From: Pseudomonas sp. TH41
Lineage (GTDB): Bacteria; Pseudomonadota; Gammaproteobacteria; Pseudomonadales; Pseudomonadaceae
Length of the DNA stretch: 64,000 nucleotides
Direction: 5' to 3'
Assembly (NCBI RefSeq): GCF_016650695.1
Contig: NZ_JAEKFH010000009.1
Coordinates: 1 to 64,000 of the forward strand
The notes beneath the pieces are model-generated. The model saw only the letters and a program-made list of their open reading frames with translations, had not been told where the DNA came from and did no database searches. This document shows, one piece after another, positions 34,479-42,790 of the stretch (position 1 is its first letter; each line of letters opens with the position of its first letter). A program made the translations under genes and the position numbers.

Positions 34479-36842
34479 TCAGGGCATGTAGGCGACGTGC
34501 ACGTCATTGATCTTGCCGTTGAAGGCAAAGGGCGCGCGCTCGAAGTAGTCCAGAGATACCGGCGAGCCGAGGTCCTCGGCCACATCGAAGGTCTCGCTGG
34601 CGGTGAAGATCAACGGTGGGGTGAACGGCGTTGTACCCTTGGCGATTTCCTGGTCATTGAGGCGCAGGCTGAGGTTGGCCGGTGACCCAGGCTTGGCCGC
34701 GGTCATGGAAGTGAGCACCTCGATACTGACCTTGCCGGCCGGTACTTTCTCCGCCGAGCGCAGCTTGACCCGGGCGATGGCGAGCGCGTTGTATTCATAG
34801 ACCAGATGACCGTCATCCATGTAAAGACTCACGCCGCCACCGATACCGCCCAGGGCGTACAGCACGCCGTTGGCGTTCGCCGGGATGTCAGCATCTACCA
34901 CCACCTTGTTGTTCTGGCTGCGCAGGTTGGGTGCCGTCAGCTCCGGCATGCGCTGGATTTTGTCGCTGAAATGCCACTCACGCTGGCGGGTGCCGACACG
35001 TACGGAAGGATCCAGCAGCGGATAAAGGCCGGCACCGAGCGGGTAGACATGGTTGGCCTTGGCTTGCACATCGAACTCGGCCTTCAACTCGGCAAGCTTC
35101 TCGGGATTGCTGGCGGCCAGGTCGGTGGATTGCGAATAATCGTTGTTTAGGTTGTAGAGCGCCCATTGGTCGTTCTCGGGGTTCCAGCCTGTGAACTGGG
35201 CAGCACCCTGGACCCAGGGTTTGCGTGGGCCGAAAACAGAGGCCATCCAACCGTCCTTGTAGATACCACGGCTACCGAGGACTTCGAAGTACTGCGCCGG
35301 CTTCTTCGACTTCACTTCGGCGTCGTTGAAGGTGTAGCGCATGCTGATGCCGTCAAGGGGGTCCTGGGCGATGCCGTTGACTTCTTTGGGCGGGGTGATA
35401 TTCAGAACGTCGTATACGGTCGGCGCGATGTCGTTGACATGGTGGAACTGCCCGCGAACCTTGGCGTCAGCCTTGATCTGCTTGGGCCAGGAAACCGCCA
35501 GCGGGGTACGCGTGCCACCGAAGTAGCCGGCGACTGTTTTGGTTCCGGGGAACGGCCCCGAGCCGGCCCAGGCCCAGGCGGCGTTGTACATGCTTTCAAG
35601 CTTCGGCCCACCGAGTGCCGGCAAGCCACCGTACATGTCATTGAGGGTTTTCAACTGCTGGTCCTTGGACACCGGAATGCCATTCTGGGCCAGCAGCTCG
35701 TTGATCGTGCCCTCCATGCCTTCGGCAGAGGCGCCGTTGTCGCCGAACACATAGAAGATCAATGTGTTGTCGCGTTTGCCCTCGCGTTCCAGTTCGTCGA
35801 GGATCTTCCCGGCCTGGGTGTCGGCGTGCTCCATGAAGCCGGCAAACACCTCCATCAAACGTGCCTGGTATTGCTTTTGTTCCGGGGTGAGGCTGTCCCA
35901 GGCCGGCAGTTCGGCCGGGCGCGGCGTCTGCTTGGCGTCCTGGGGGATAAAGCCCAATGCCTTCTGGCGGGCGAAGGTTTGCTCACGATAGGCATCCCAG
36001 CCGCCATCGAATTTGCCCTTGTATTTGTCTGCCCATTGGGCATTGACCTGGTGCGGGCCATGCACGGCACCCGGGGTCCAGTAGAGGAAAAAGGGTTTAT
36101 CCGGAGCAAAGGTCTGCTGACCTTGCAGCCAGTTCACCGCCTGATTGGCCAGGTCTTCGCTGAGGTGGTACTTGGGGTCGCGCGGTGGCTCTATCGGCGT
36201 GGTGTCGCGGTACAGACGCGGCTCGTACTGCGAGGTTTCGCCCGCCAGGAAACCGTAGAAATGTTCAAAGCCATAGCCGGTTGGCCAGGTGTCGAATGGG
36301 CCGGCAGCCGTGGTATCCATTGGCGGGGTGTTGTGCCATTTGCCGAAGGCGGCGGTGCTGTAGCCGTATTGCTTGAGCACCTCGGCCATGGTCGCCGAGC
36401 TTTTAGGGATCTTCCCGGTATAACCGTCCCAGTCGGTGGCCAGCTCCGAAATCACGCCGTTGCCGACCCGGTGATGGTTGCGCCCTGTCAGCAGCGCGGA
36501 GCGAGTGGCCGAGCTGATCGCGGTGGTGTGGAAGGCGTTGTAGCGCACGCCGCTGTCGGCAACTCGGCTCAGGGTCGGGGTGTGGATGGCGCCGCCGACG
36601 GTATCGGACTGGGCGAAGCCCGCATCGTCGAGCATGATCACCAAAATGTTTGGTGCATCGGCCGGCAAGTGCGATTGCTCCTGACGCTTCTGGTGCCTGG
36701 ACGCTTGCAACGTCGGCTTGGCATCGCTGGCTGAGGGCGTAGGCGGGAAGGGCAGCGTCTCCTGGGCACAGGCGATCGAACTGGCCAGCAGCATGCTCAG
36801 TTTCAACGTGAAGCGCCCGGACAATGGCAGCCTCTGGGTCAT
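34479..36842 (-). CDS. Arylsulfatase, Ser-type active site, exported
   Basis: 787 residues from the ATG at 36842 (GGAG six bases upstream; an ATG at 36854 is possible). Signal peptide ends near SIACAQ. The DD metal pair is present (IMLDDAGF). At the formylglycine motif, where relatives read C-S-P-T-R, this protein reads ISSATRSALLTGRNHH. The modified residue would be Ser110 (codon AGC) in S-S-A-T-R, matching the S-x-A/P-x-R pattern of Ser-type sulfatases. These can be matured only by anSME-type enzymes, and one is encoded at 7003-8265. The long C-terminal part (beyond about residue 560) matches the large alkyl/arylsulfatase group. Alternatively the Cys loss could have inactivated it. Confidence 0.85.
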   Translation of the reverse strand: MTQRLPLSGRFTLKLSMLLASSIACAQETLPFPPTPSASDAKPTLQASRHQKRQEQSHLPADAPNILVIMLDDAGFAQSDTVGGAIHTPTLSRVADSGVRYNAFHTTAISSATRSALLTGRNHHRVGNGVISELATDWDGYTGKIPKSSATMAEVLKQYGYSTAAFGKWHNTPPMDTTAAGPFDTWPTGYGFEHFYGFLAGETSQYEPRLYRDTTPIEPPRDPKYHLSEDLANQAVNWLQGQQTFAPDKPFFLYWTPGAVHGPHQVNAQWADKYKGKFDGGWDAYREQTFARQKALGFIPQDAKQTPRPAELPAWDSLTPEQKQYQARLMEVFAGFMEHADTQAGKILDELEREGKRDNTLIFYVFGDNGASAEGMEGTINELLAQNGIPVSKDQQLKTLNDMYGGLPALGGPKLESMYNAAWAWAGSGPFPGTKTVAGYFGGTRTPLAVSWPKQIKADAKVRGQFHHVNDIAPTVYDVLNITPPKEVNGIAQDPLDGISMRYTFNDAEVKSKKPAQYFEVLGSRGIYKDGWMASVFGPRKPWVQGAAQFTGWNPENDQWALYNLNNDYSQSTDLAASNPEKLAELKAEFDVQAKANHVYPLGAGLYPLLDPSVRVGTRQREWHFSDKIQRMPELTAPNLRSQNNKVVVDADIPANANGVLYALGGIGGGVSLYMDDGHLVYEYNALAIARVKLRSAEKVPAGKVSIEVLTSMTAAKPGSPANLSLRLNDQEIAKGTTPFTPPLIFTASETFDVAEDLGSPVSLDYFERAPFAFNGKINDVHVAYMP

Positions 36843-36901
36843 GGGTATCTCCATCGATTATTGTTTTTATGCGGCGGGTTGGATTGTGCTTGGCACGTTG
36901 C

Positions 36902-36931
36902 CGGCGATCCGCTGAAGACGCAGGATCGCCG
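36902..36931 (-). terminator. Hairpin after the cupin gene
   Basis: CGGCGATCC pairs with GGATCGCCG across 12 bases. It sits between the cupin stop (36939) and the sulfatase start. There is no T run, so attenuation is as likely as termination. Confidence 0.4.
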
Positions 36932-36938
36932 AGGCAGG

Positions 36939-37415
36939 TTAGGCAGAGAAGCTGGTGATGTCCTTGGCTTCGATGCCTTGGGCTTCGCAGAACGCCCGGT
37001 AGCGCTGTACACCGCTTTTCCAGTTTTCGATGGCGCAGATGTTGTCGTTCTCGTCGTAATACAGCAGGTCGCCCTGAGTGATATTCAGGGTGATGATTTC
37101 ATCGCCGTACTCCTTTAGCGCGACCGGGGTATGGCTGGTGCCGGCGGTTTCGAACACCACGCCGCCCGGTTTGGAGATCCAGTCGTGCTCGAGGTATTTC
37201 CAGCCACCCTTGACGGTATAAACAATCACGGTGCCGGTATGGTAGTGCCTGGGCAGCGTGGTGCCGGCCGGGGCCTTGAGCAGGGTGATGGTCTCGCCAC
37301 GAACCGGGTCGCACTTGATGTACTTGATGAAGACTTCGTCGCTGTAGGGAGAGAAGGGAACCCAGGGCAGGTCTTCGTCGTTGATGGCTGCGGTATCGAT
37401 GCTTTCGTACAACAT
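36939..37415 (-). CDS. 2,4'-dihydroxyacetophenone dioxygenase-like cupin
   Basis: 158 residues from the ATG at 37415, preceded by GAGGAGCATCACC. Single cupin with PRHYHTGTVIVYTVKGGW (His57, His59), Glu76 in YLEHDW and His95 in AGTSHTPVA. This spacing of three His and one Glu fits the non-heme iron site of the 2,4'-dihydroxyacetophenone dioxygenase family, which cleaves a C-C bond next to a ketone. The longer frame to 37625 has no ribosome site. It is first after the 57-bp regulatory module at 37459-37516 and precedes the Ser-type sulfatase. A ring-side-chain or hydroxyketone cleavage role is inferred. Confidence 0.8.
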   Translation of the reverse strand: MLYESIDTAAINDEDLPWVPFSPYSDEVFIKYIKCDPVRGETITLLKAPAGTTLPRHYHTGTVIVYTVKGGWKYLEHDWISKPGGVVFETAGTSHTPVALKEYGDEIITLNITQGDLLYYDENDNICAIENWKSGVQRYRAFCEAQGIEAKDITSFSA

Positions 37416-37458
37416 GGTGATGCTCCTCGGATGACTGCCATTGACGGCAACTTGGACA

Positions 37459-37516
37459 CTCTGAGGTGCATCCTGAGGATGCGAGGCAACAATTACCCCC
37501 CCGTCGACGAGGGGGG
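37459..37516 (-). promoter_or_regulatory. 57-bp shared regulatory module, site 2
   Basis: On the minus strand: CCCCCC-TCGTCGAC-GGGGGGG, TAATTGTT, then the perfect dyad GCATCC-TCA-GGATGC. It starts 44 bp upstream of the cupin gene. It matches site 1 (16650-16706) at about 50 of 57 positions. The sub-operon it would drive holds the cupin, the Ser-type sulfatase and the VOC/SRPBCC fusion. Confidence 0.68.
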
Positions 37517-37527
37517 AGGGAGCCGTT

Positions 37528-38538
37528 TCAGTGGAAATGCCGGGTAACTCGCGCGCTTTCCAGCAATGGCGCGACGTCATGGACAGTGCCGGGCTGTTCA
37601 AGCCCGTGGGTGATTTTTTCGTCAAGGATGTCCATGTATTCGACCAGTGCCGCCTGGGTCGAGCGGTCGGCGAAACAGCGTACGGTCGAGGTCATTTCGA
37701 TGGCGAGCGCCTGGCGCAATCCAGTGTCTTGTCCAGCATGTACCGCATGCTTGGTCGAAGCCACTCCGATAGGGCTGCGCCGGCTCATGCGTTGGGCAAA
37801 GGCCTGGACCTTTTTCCTGAATTCGCTTTTGCCAAAGTGGTCGGTGATCAGGCCATTGTATTTGGCCTGATCGGCACTCCACTGGTCGCAGCCAAGCATG
37901 AATTCCAGCGCCTTGGCCTTGCCAATCAGGCGTGGCAGGCGCTGTGTGCCTCCACCGCCGGCGATGATGCCGACCAGCGCTTCCGGCTGGCCTATAGTAA
38001 AGCCGGCATCGCCAACCATGAAGCGGAAGTCGAAGCAGGCGGCCATTTCGGTACCGCCGCCATTGCAGTTGCCATTGATCGCGGCGATGGTGATCTTGCT
38101 GCTGCGCTCGATGGCAAAGTAGGCCGCCATCATCTGAAACCACAGATACAGCGTCGAGCAGCGTCCGCGCAGCCGGCGGGTCAGCGCCAGCACGGGCCGT
38201 TCGCTGGATGGCAGCTTGTCCATCAGCCACAGGCAAAATTCGGCTTGCCATTCCATCAGCTTGCTGCCGATGCGCGCGCCGCAGATCCGGTCGAGCAGAA
38301 AGGCCCGATTGTCAGCACTGATCTTTTGCAGCTCGGCAATCGAGAAGTGGAAGATATAGGTATCTTCGAGGCCGCCGGTCAGCACGAGCACACCGATGCT
38401 GCTGTTCTGTTCGGCGGCCTTGAACACCTGGTGCAGTTCGGCGCAGATATCGACCGTCAGGAAGTTGGCCGGTGGGTTTGCCAACTCGATCCACAGCGTG
38501 CGCTCGAGTTGGGTAGTCTTGAGGTAGCGCAGTTCCAT
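37528..38538 (-). CDS. Enoyl-CoA hydratase/isomerase family protein
   Basis: A 336-residue crotonase-fold protein. Core motifs: GVLVLTGG early, then NGNCNGGGTEMAACFDFR (oxyanion region) and EALVGIIAGGGGTQRLPRLIG. It is longer than typical crotonases (about 260) because of an insert around residues 70-130. The family hydrates enoyl-CoA or performs related thioester chemistry, so it fits a beta-oxidation step after activation by the ligase at 42791-44347. Last gene of the run that begins at 46833; the next promoter module begins right after it. Confidence 0.82.
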   Translation of the reverse strand: MELRYLKTTQLERTLWIELANPPANFLTVDICAELHQVFKAAEQNSSIGVLVLTGGLEDTYIFHFSIAELQKISADNRAFLLDRICGARIGSKLMEWQAEFCLWLMDKLPSSERPVLALTRRLRGRCSTLYLWFQMMAAYFAIERSSKITIAAINGNCNGGGTEMAACFDFRFMVGDAGFTIGQPEALVGIIAGGGGTQRLPRLIGKAKALEFMLGCDQWSADQAKYNGLITDHFGKSEFRKKVQAFAQRMSRRSPIGVASTKHAVHAGQDTGLRQALAIEMTSTVRCFADRSTQAALVEYMDILDEKITHGLEQPGTVHDVAPLLESARVTRHFH

Positions 38539-38551
38539 GATGGTTTTATCC

Positions 38552-38926
38552 TTATCGAGTACTGCTCAAATAACGCCAGAACAGCAGCGCAAAAATGATG
38601 TCGCCGGATGCCAGTACCGGCAGCGGCCAAGGAATATTGCCTGCCAGCCAGTGACCGTAGATGACAGCAACGACGAGGATCTTGAGCAAGATCCCGAGCA
38701 CGATATAGGGACGATAACGCACTGGATCGCGGCTGATCATCCAGTAGGCCCAGCCGAACATCACCACCAGGGCCATGGTGATTTGAATGAACAAAGCGGA
38801 CGTCGGCGTGACTTGCAGCCCCATCAAAGCGGCGACCGGTTGCAAGGCCACCAGAAATGGAAGGCCTGCCAGTACGTTGAAACCAGCGGCGGAACCGAAG
38901 AGGGTGCGGGCGGAACTGTTGGACAT
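38552..38926 (-). CDS. Small four-helix membrane protein
   Basis: 124 residues from the ATG at 38926 (AGGAAAAAT upstream). Four hydrophobic helices are visible with short loops; HWL, PWPLP and the terminal FWRYLSSTR are notable. I cannot name the family. It lies 13 bp before the enoyl-CoA hydratase and about 115 bp after the thiolase on the same strand, so it is an operon member, perhaps for uptake or membrane anchoring. Confidence 0.62.
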   Translation of the reverse strand: MSNSSARTLFGSAAGFNVLAGLPFLVALQPVAALMGLQVTPTSALFIQITMALVVMFGWAYWMISRDPVRYRPYIVLGILLKILVVAVIYGHWLAGNIPWPLPVLASGDIIFALLFWRYLSSTR

Positions 38927-39042
38927 GAGATTTTTCCTGCAAAGTGTTGTGTAGGCTTCAGCGCAGCAGGCTGAGCAGTGTCGGATAACTGTTGGGGAAG
39001 AGCCTCCCGCTGCAGCGGGCTTGTACCCAATGAGCAAAGAAA

Positions 39043-40281
39043 CTATTTGCTCAGAATGTGAATCGCCACTGCCGCTTCCTCGATGCCCTGCAAACCGCCA
39101 CCGTTTTCCTGAATGGCGTGGCGTGCACCCTCTACCTGACGTTTGCCGGCTTCGCCGCGCAACTGAGTTACCAGTTCGCAGAGCTGGCCGATACCGGTGG
39201 CGCCGAGGGGATGCCCTTTGGATTCGAGGCCGCCCGAGGTATTGACCGGAATTCGCCCTCCGAGGGTGAATTCGCCGCGTTCGGCTGCAGATCCGCCCTG
39301 GCCGAGGGGGACGAAACCAAGGTTTTCGACCTGGATGATTTCACCCATCGCCGACGCATCGTGTACTTCGGCCACATGCATGTCCTGCGGCCCCAGGCCC
39401 GCCTGCTCATAAGCCAGGTTGGCGGCCAGGCGGCCGACGTGCAGCAGTGGCTGGTCGAGGCGGCGGTGGCTGAAACTGCGCATGACGCTGGCGGCGACCT
39501 TGATGCAGCGGCTCTTGTCGGCGCCGATGCGCTTGAGTCCTTCCTCGGTGCAGAGAATGGCCGCCGCGGCACCGTCCGACAGCGGTGCGCACATCGGCAA
39601 GGTGATCGGGTAGGTGATCGGCGGCGCAGCGAGGATCTCCTCGATGCTGAACGGCTTGCGAAATTGCGCGAACGGGTTATGTACCGAGTGGTTATGGTTT
39701 TTCGCTGACACCGCAGCGATCTGCCGCTGGGTGGTTCCGTAGTTACTCATGTGATAACGGCACATGGCGGCGTAGATGGCCATGAACTTGCTGTAGGGCT
39801 TGTCCGATTCCGAACCGTCCGGGACTTCAACCCCTTCGCCCATCTTCACCAGCATCTGGTAGTTCTCTTCGGCTCGCGAGACATCCCAGCCGGCTTCGAA
39901 AATTGAGAACGCCTTCAACTTGTCGGCGATGTTCATCTTTTCCGCGCCGAGCGCCAGCGCGACATCGGCAGTGCCGGCCTTGAGGCTTTGCACCGCCAGA
40001 TTGAAGGCCGAACTGCCGGAGGCACAGGCGTTTTCGATGTTGTAGATGGGGATGCCTTCGATGCCGAGCTTGCTGAATACGACCTGGCCCGGAATGGCGA
40101 TCTGACCCTGCAGCGGTCCATTGGTCATGCCTGCATAAAAGGCGATGCCCAGATCCTCAGTAGTGCAGCCGGCGTCCTGCAATGCGCCATTGAGGGCTTC
40201 GCGCGCCAGGTCGTCGAGGCTGCGTTCAATGTGCCGACCGAACACGGTCATGGCGATGCCGGCGATATAGATAGTGCTCAT
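39043..40281 (-). CDS. Thiolase family protein (acetyl-CoA acetyltransferase/SCP-x type)
   Basis: 412 residues from the ATG at 40281 (AAGGAATGTTT upstream; an in-frame ATG at 40287 lies too close to that site). The nucleophilic Cys is in NIENACASGSSAF (Cys86). EVHDASAMGEI and GHPLGATGIGQL carry the conserved His region. The pattern fits the SCP2/SCP-x-like thiolases that cleave branched or steroid-like beta-ketoacyl-CoA. It follows the HSL-type hydrolase in the operon. Confidence 0.86.
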   Translation of the reverse strand: MSTIYIAGIAMTVFGRHIERSLDDLAREALNGALQDAGCTTEDLGIAFYAGMTNGPLQGQIAIPGQVVFSKLGIEGIPIYNIENACASGSSAFNLAVQSLKAGTADVALALGAEKMNIADKLKAFSIFEAGWDVSRAEENYQMLVKMGEGVEVPDGSESDKPYSKFMAIYAAMCRYHMSNYGTTQRQIAAVSAKNHNHSVHNPFAQFRKPFSIEEILAAPPITYPITLPMCAPLSDGAAAAILCTEEGLKRIGADKSRCIKVAASVMRSFSHRRLDQPLLHVGRLAANLAYEQAGLGPQDMHVAEVHDASAMGEIIQVENLGFVPLGQGGSAAERGEFTLGGRIPVNTSGGLESKGHPLGATGIGQLCELVTQLRGEAGKRQVEGARHAIQENGGGLQGIEEAAVAIHILSK

Positions 40282-40310
40282 AAACATTCCTTATTTTCAG
40301 TTGACCGGCG

Positions 40311-41312
40311 TCAGGTTCGAGCTTCGTGCGCGGCTGAAGTGGGAGAGCAAGAGGTGCTTGCCGGCTGATGCGAGTGACGCTCGACGAACTCGCCGACGCA
40401 GGCCAGTGCATCCTGTGCTTCCGGTAGCCAGTCCACGGCCTGCCAGACGTGCGGCATCTGTGGCCAAACTTGCAGCTCGGCGTGGGTTCCAGCGTTACGC
40501 GCTTGCGCAACGGCGATTTGCGATTGATGCAGCAAGCATTCGGTGCTGCCCGCTTGCAACAGTAGCGGCGGCAACCCGTGCAGGCTGCCGGCACAGGGCG
40601 ATACGCCGGGGTCGTGGGCGGCGACCTCAGCGACCACCACTCGCTGCAGCAACTCGAGTGCACCGGCGCCGATCATCGGGTCGTCAGCGGTCGCCCGCGC
40701 ATCGAGCCGGCGGATGGAATCGATACAAGTGCCTGGCGAAAACATCACGGCGCAGGCAGGCAAGGGCAGGCCGGCATCACGAATTCGCTGCAAGGTAGCC
40801 AGCGTCAGTAAGCCACCGGCGGAATCGCCGATCACGATAATCCGTGCAGGATCCTGGCCCTGCTCGAGCAGCCAGCGATAGGCCGCAAAGCAGTCCTCGT
40901 GCGCGGCCGGCAGCGGGTGCCCGGGCGCCAGCCGGTAATGCGGCATCAACGTCCGGGCACCAAGGGTCAGGCACAGTCGCGCGGCGAGCCGGGCATGCAG
41001 GCGCGGCGTACGGAACATGAAGCCTCCGCCATGCAGATAGAGGATGACGCGGCCCGACTTGATTGCGTCGACACCGATCCAGTCGGCGGCCACCCCACGG
41101 GCACTGATGTGTTCACGGTTGAAACCTCTGCCGCCGCCGCCCAGCCAGCGATCCAGCCTGGTCAGTAGCGTCTGGACCTTGGCGAGTTCCATAGGTTTGG
41201 CCAGGCGGGCCTTGACGATGTGCCGGTAGAACCACAGCAGAAACCGCGCCCGCAGACTCAAGGGGCGTGGCGCATTCGGCAGCGGCGGTGAGCAATTCAG
41301 AGCTGGACTCAT
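40311..41312 (-). CDS. Alpha/beta hydrolase, hormone-sensitive lipase family
   Basis: A 333-residue HSL-family (class IV) esterase. Oxyanion motif HGGG at residues 94-97, nucleophile elbow GDSAGG at 162-167 (Ser164), and later Asp and His in DPMIG and MPHVW. No signal peptide, so cytoplasmic. Its ATG overlaps the stop of the wax-ester-synthase-like gene by 4 bp, indicating coupling. It would hydrolyse an ester or thioester of the hydrophobic intermediate. Confidence 0.87.
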   Translation of the reverse strand: MSPALNCSPPLPNAPRPLSLRARFLLWFYRHIVKARLAKPMELAKVQTLLTRLDRWLGGGGRGFNREHISARGVAADWIGVDAIKSGRVILYLHGGGFMFRTPRLHARLAARLCLTLGARTLMPHYRLAPGHPLPAAHEDCFAAYRWLLEQGQDPARIIVIGDSAGGLLTLATLQRIRDAGLPLPACAVMFSPGTCIDSIRRLDARATADDPMIGAGALELLQRVVVAEVAAHDPGVSPCAGSLHGLPPLLLQAGSTECLLHQSQIAVAQARNAGTHAELQVWPQMPHVWQAVDWLPEAQDALACVGEFVERHSHQPASTSCSPTSAAHEART

Positions 41313-42778
41313 GCCAGCCCCGCATTACGTGCGGCCGGCCTGCGGGCGGCTGCAGCGGCTTTCTTCCTCGGCGCTTTCACCGGCGCCGGCAGCCTCTGGC
41401 TCGGGCCGTCGCCGAGCACCTGTTCAAGGGTGTCAAAGGATTGCTGCACCAGGCAGGCAAGCCGTTCGACATCGGGCACCACAGAGCGCAGCGAGGTGAG
41501 CGACATGAAGGTTTCGTCAGCATAGGTCCAGATACCCACCATCAGCCGCGCCCCAAGCGACGGGCCCATCATGGGTAGGAAGTAATCGAGCCGGCTGCCG
41601 TTCAGGTACAACGGCTGCGGCAGGCCGAATGGATTGGAAATCAGCAGGTTGGCCGTCGCCGGGAAACGCTCGCCGACGCGTAACATGTCAGGCAAAGCGG
41701 CAAACGTCATGTTGATCATGGCGTAAAGCTTGGCACCAGCCGGACTCATCGCGCCGATATCCTTTTTGGCGCGGTTCATGGCCCCATGGATGCTGGCCAG
41801 GCGAGTGCGACCATCGCTACCCGGCGTGCCGAGGGTAACCAGCGCAGCGGAAAGCTGGTTACCGGAACCGGCCAGCTTGAGGGCCATTGGCACTATGGCC
41901 ACCAGCGGCCTGGTTGCCGGCTTGCCCGATTCTTCCAGATAAGTGCCGTAGGCGTCGTCGATCACCGTGGTCATGACATCGTTGAACGAACACCCCGTCG
42001 CCTTGGCCAGCGCCTTGACCTGTGTTACCGGGAAACGTACCAATCCATAAGTACGCTCTCCTGAGCCCTGACGTTCCAGGCGGGTTTCAGGCGCAGCCAG
42101 GGGCAGGGCGATTCCGCCTTTGCCGGTGATCAATCGCAGGCTTTGCCGTAAGTACACCTTGCGCATATCGGTCGCCGCGCGAGTAGCGTCACGCATGGTG
42201 CCCAGCACCCGGCGCAGGACAGACGGGCGCTCCTTCCTTTCCTGATCCGGCACAACATGTTGCAACCAGGTCGATACGCCTTGCCACGGCGCCCGAATGG
42301 TTTTTCGTTGCGCGGACTGCGACATGGTTTCACCCATCAGGCGAAATATCGCCATGCCATCCCATTGCGAATGATGGGCGACCAGCAAAAACGCGAAGCG
42401 CCCACCTTCCAGGCCTTCGATCCAATGGCAGCGCCACAAAGGCAATGACCATGACAGCGGTTCGTGCATCGCTTGCGCTGCAGCGTCGCGCAATTGCTGA
42501 TCGTTGCCTGGCGCCGGCAAGCGCAGCTCGACGAGGTGGTTGTCGAGGTCAACGTCGACCTCCTCCCAGTAGGGCAGGCCGCTAAGCCGGAGCCGCGGTC
42601 GGAGGTTGAACGGTGCGCCGACGGCACGTTTTTTCATCGTCGCCAGCAGTCGACGGCTGTAATCAGCCCTGACCCCTGACGGCGGAGTGAAAACGTGCAG
42701 AAACCCTCCGTGCACGGGAATAGTCCTGGACTCCAGTGGAAACCACGACATATCGAGCAGCGTCATGTTCATCGGCAT
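41309..42778 (-). CDS. WS/DGAT-family acyltransferase
   Basis: 489 residues from the ATG at 42778 (GAGG ten bases upstream). The active-site motif of the wax ester synthase/diacylglycerol acyltransferase family, HHSQWDG (HHxxxDG), lies at about residues 135-141. The C-terminal half has SNPFGLPQPLYLNG and the WTYADETF region typical of the family. These enzymes transfer acyl groups from CoA to alcohols, making storage lipid. Their presence inside a catabolic operon is unusual and may mean ester formation with a hydroxylated intermediate. The tail is Lys/Ala rich. It sits between the ligase and the HSL-type hydrolase. Confidence 0.85.
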   Translation of the reverse strand: MPMNMTLLDMSWFPLESRTIPVHGGFLHVFTPPSGVRADYSRRLLATMKKRAVGAPFNLRPRLRLSGLPYWEEVDVDLDNHLVELRLPAPGNDQQLRDAAAQAMHEPLSWSLPLWRCHWIEGLEGGRFAFLLVAHHSQWDGMAIFRLMGETMSQSAQRKTIRAPWQGVSTWLQHVVPDQERKERPSVLRRVLGTMRDATRAATDMRKVYLRQSLRLITGKGGIALPLAAPETRLERQGSGERTYGLVRFPVTQVKALAKATGCSFNDVMTTVIDDAYGTYLEESGKPATRPLVAIVPMALKLAGSGNQLSAALVTLGTPGSDGRTRLASIHGAMNRAKKDIGAMSPAGAKLYAMINMTFAALPDMLRVGERFPATANLLISNPFGLPQPLYLNGSRLDYFLPMMGPSLGARLMVGIWTYADETFMSLTSLRSVVPDVERLACLVQQSFDTLEQVLGDGPSQRLPAPVKAPRKKAAAAARRPAARNAGLA

Positions 42779-42790
42779 ATCTTGCAAACC

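Noticed and set aside
35166..36734. 522-residue plus-strand open frame
   Set aside because: Antisense to the Ser-type sulfatase; no domains.
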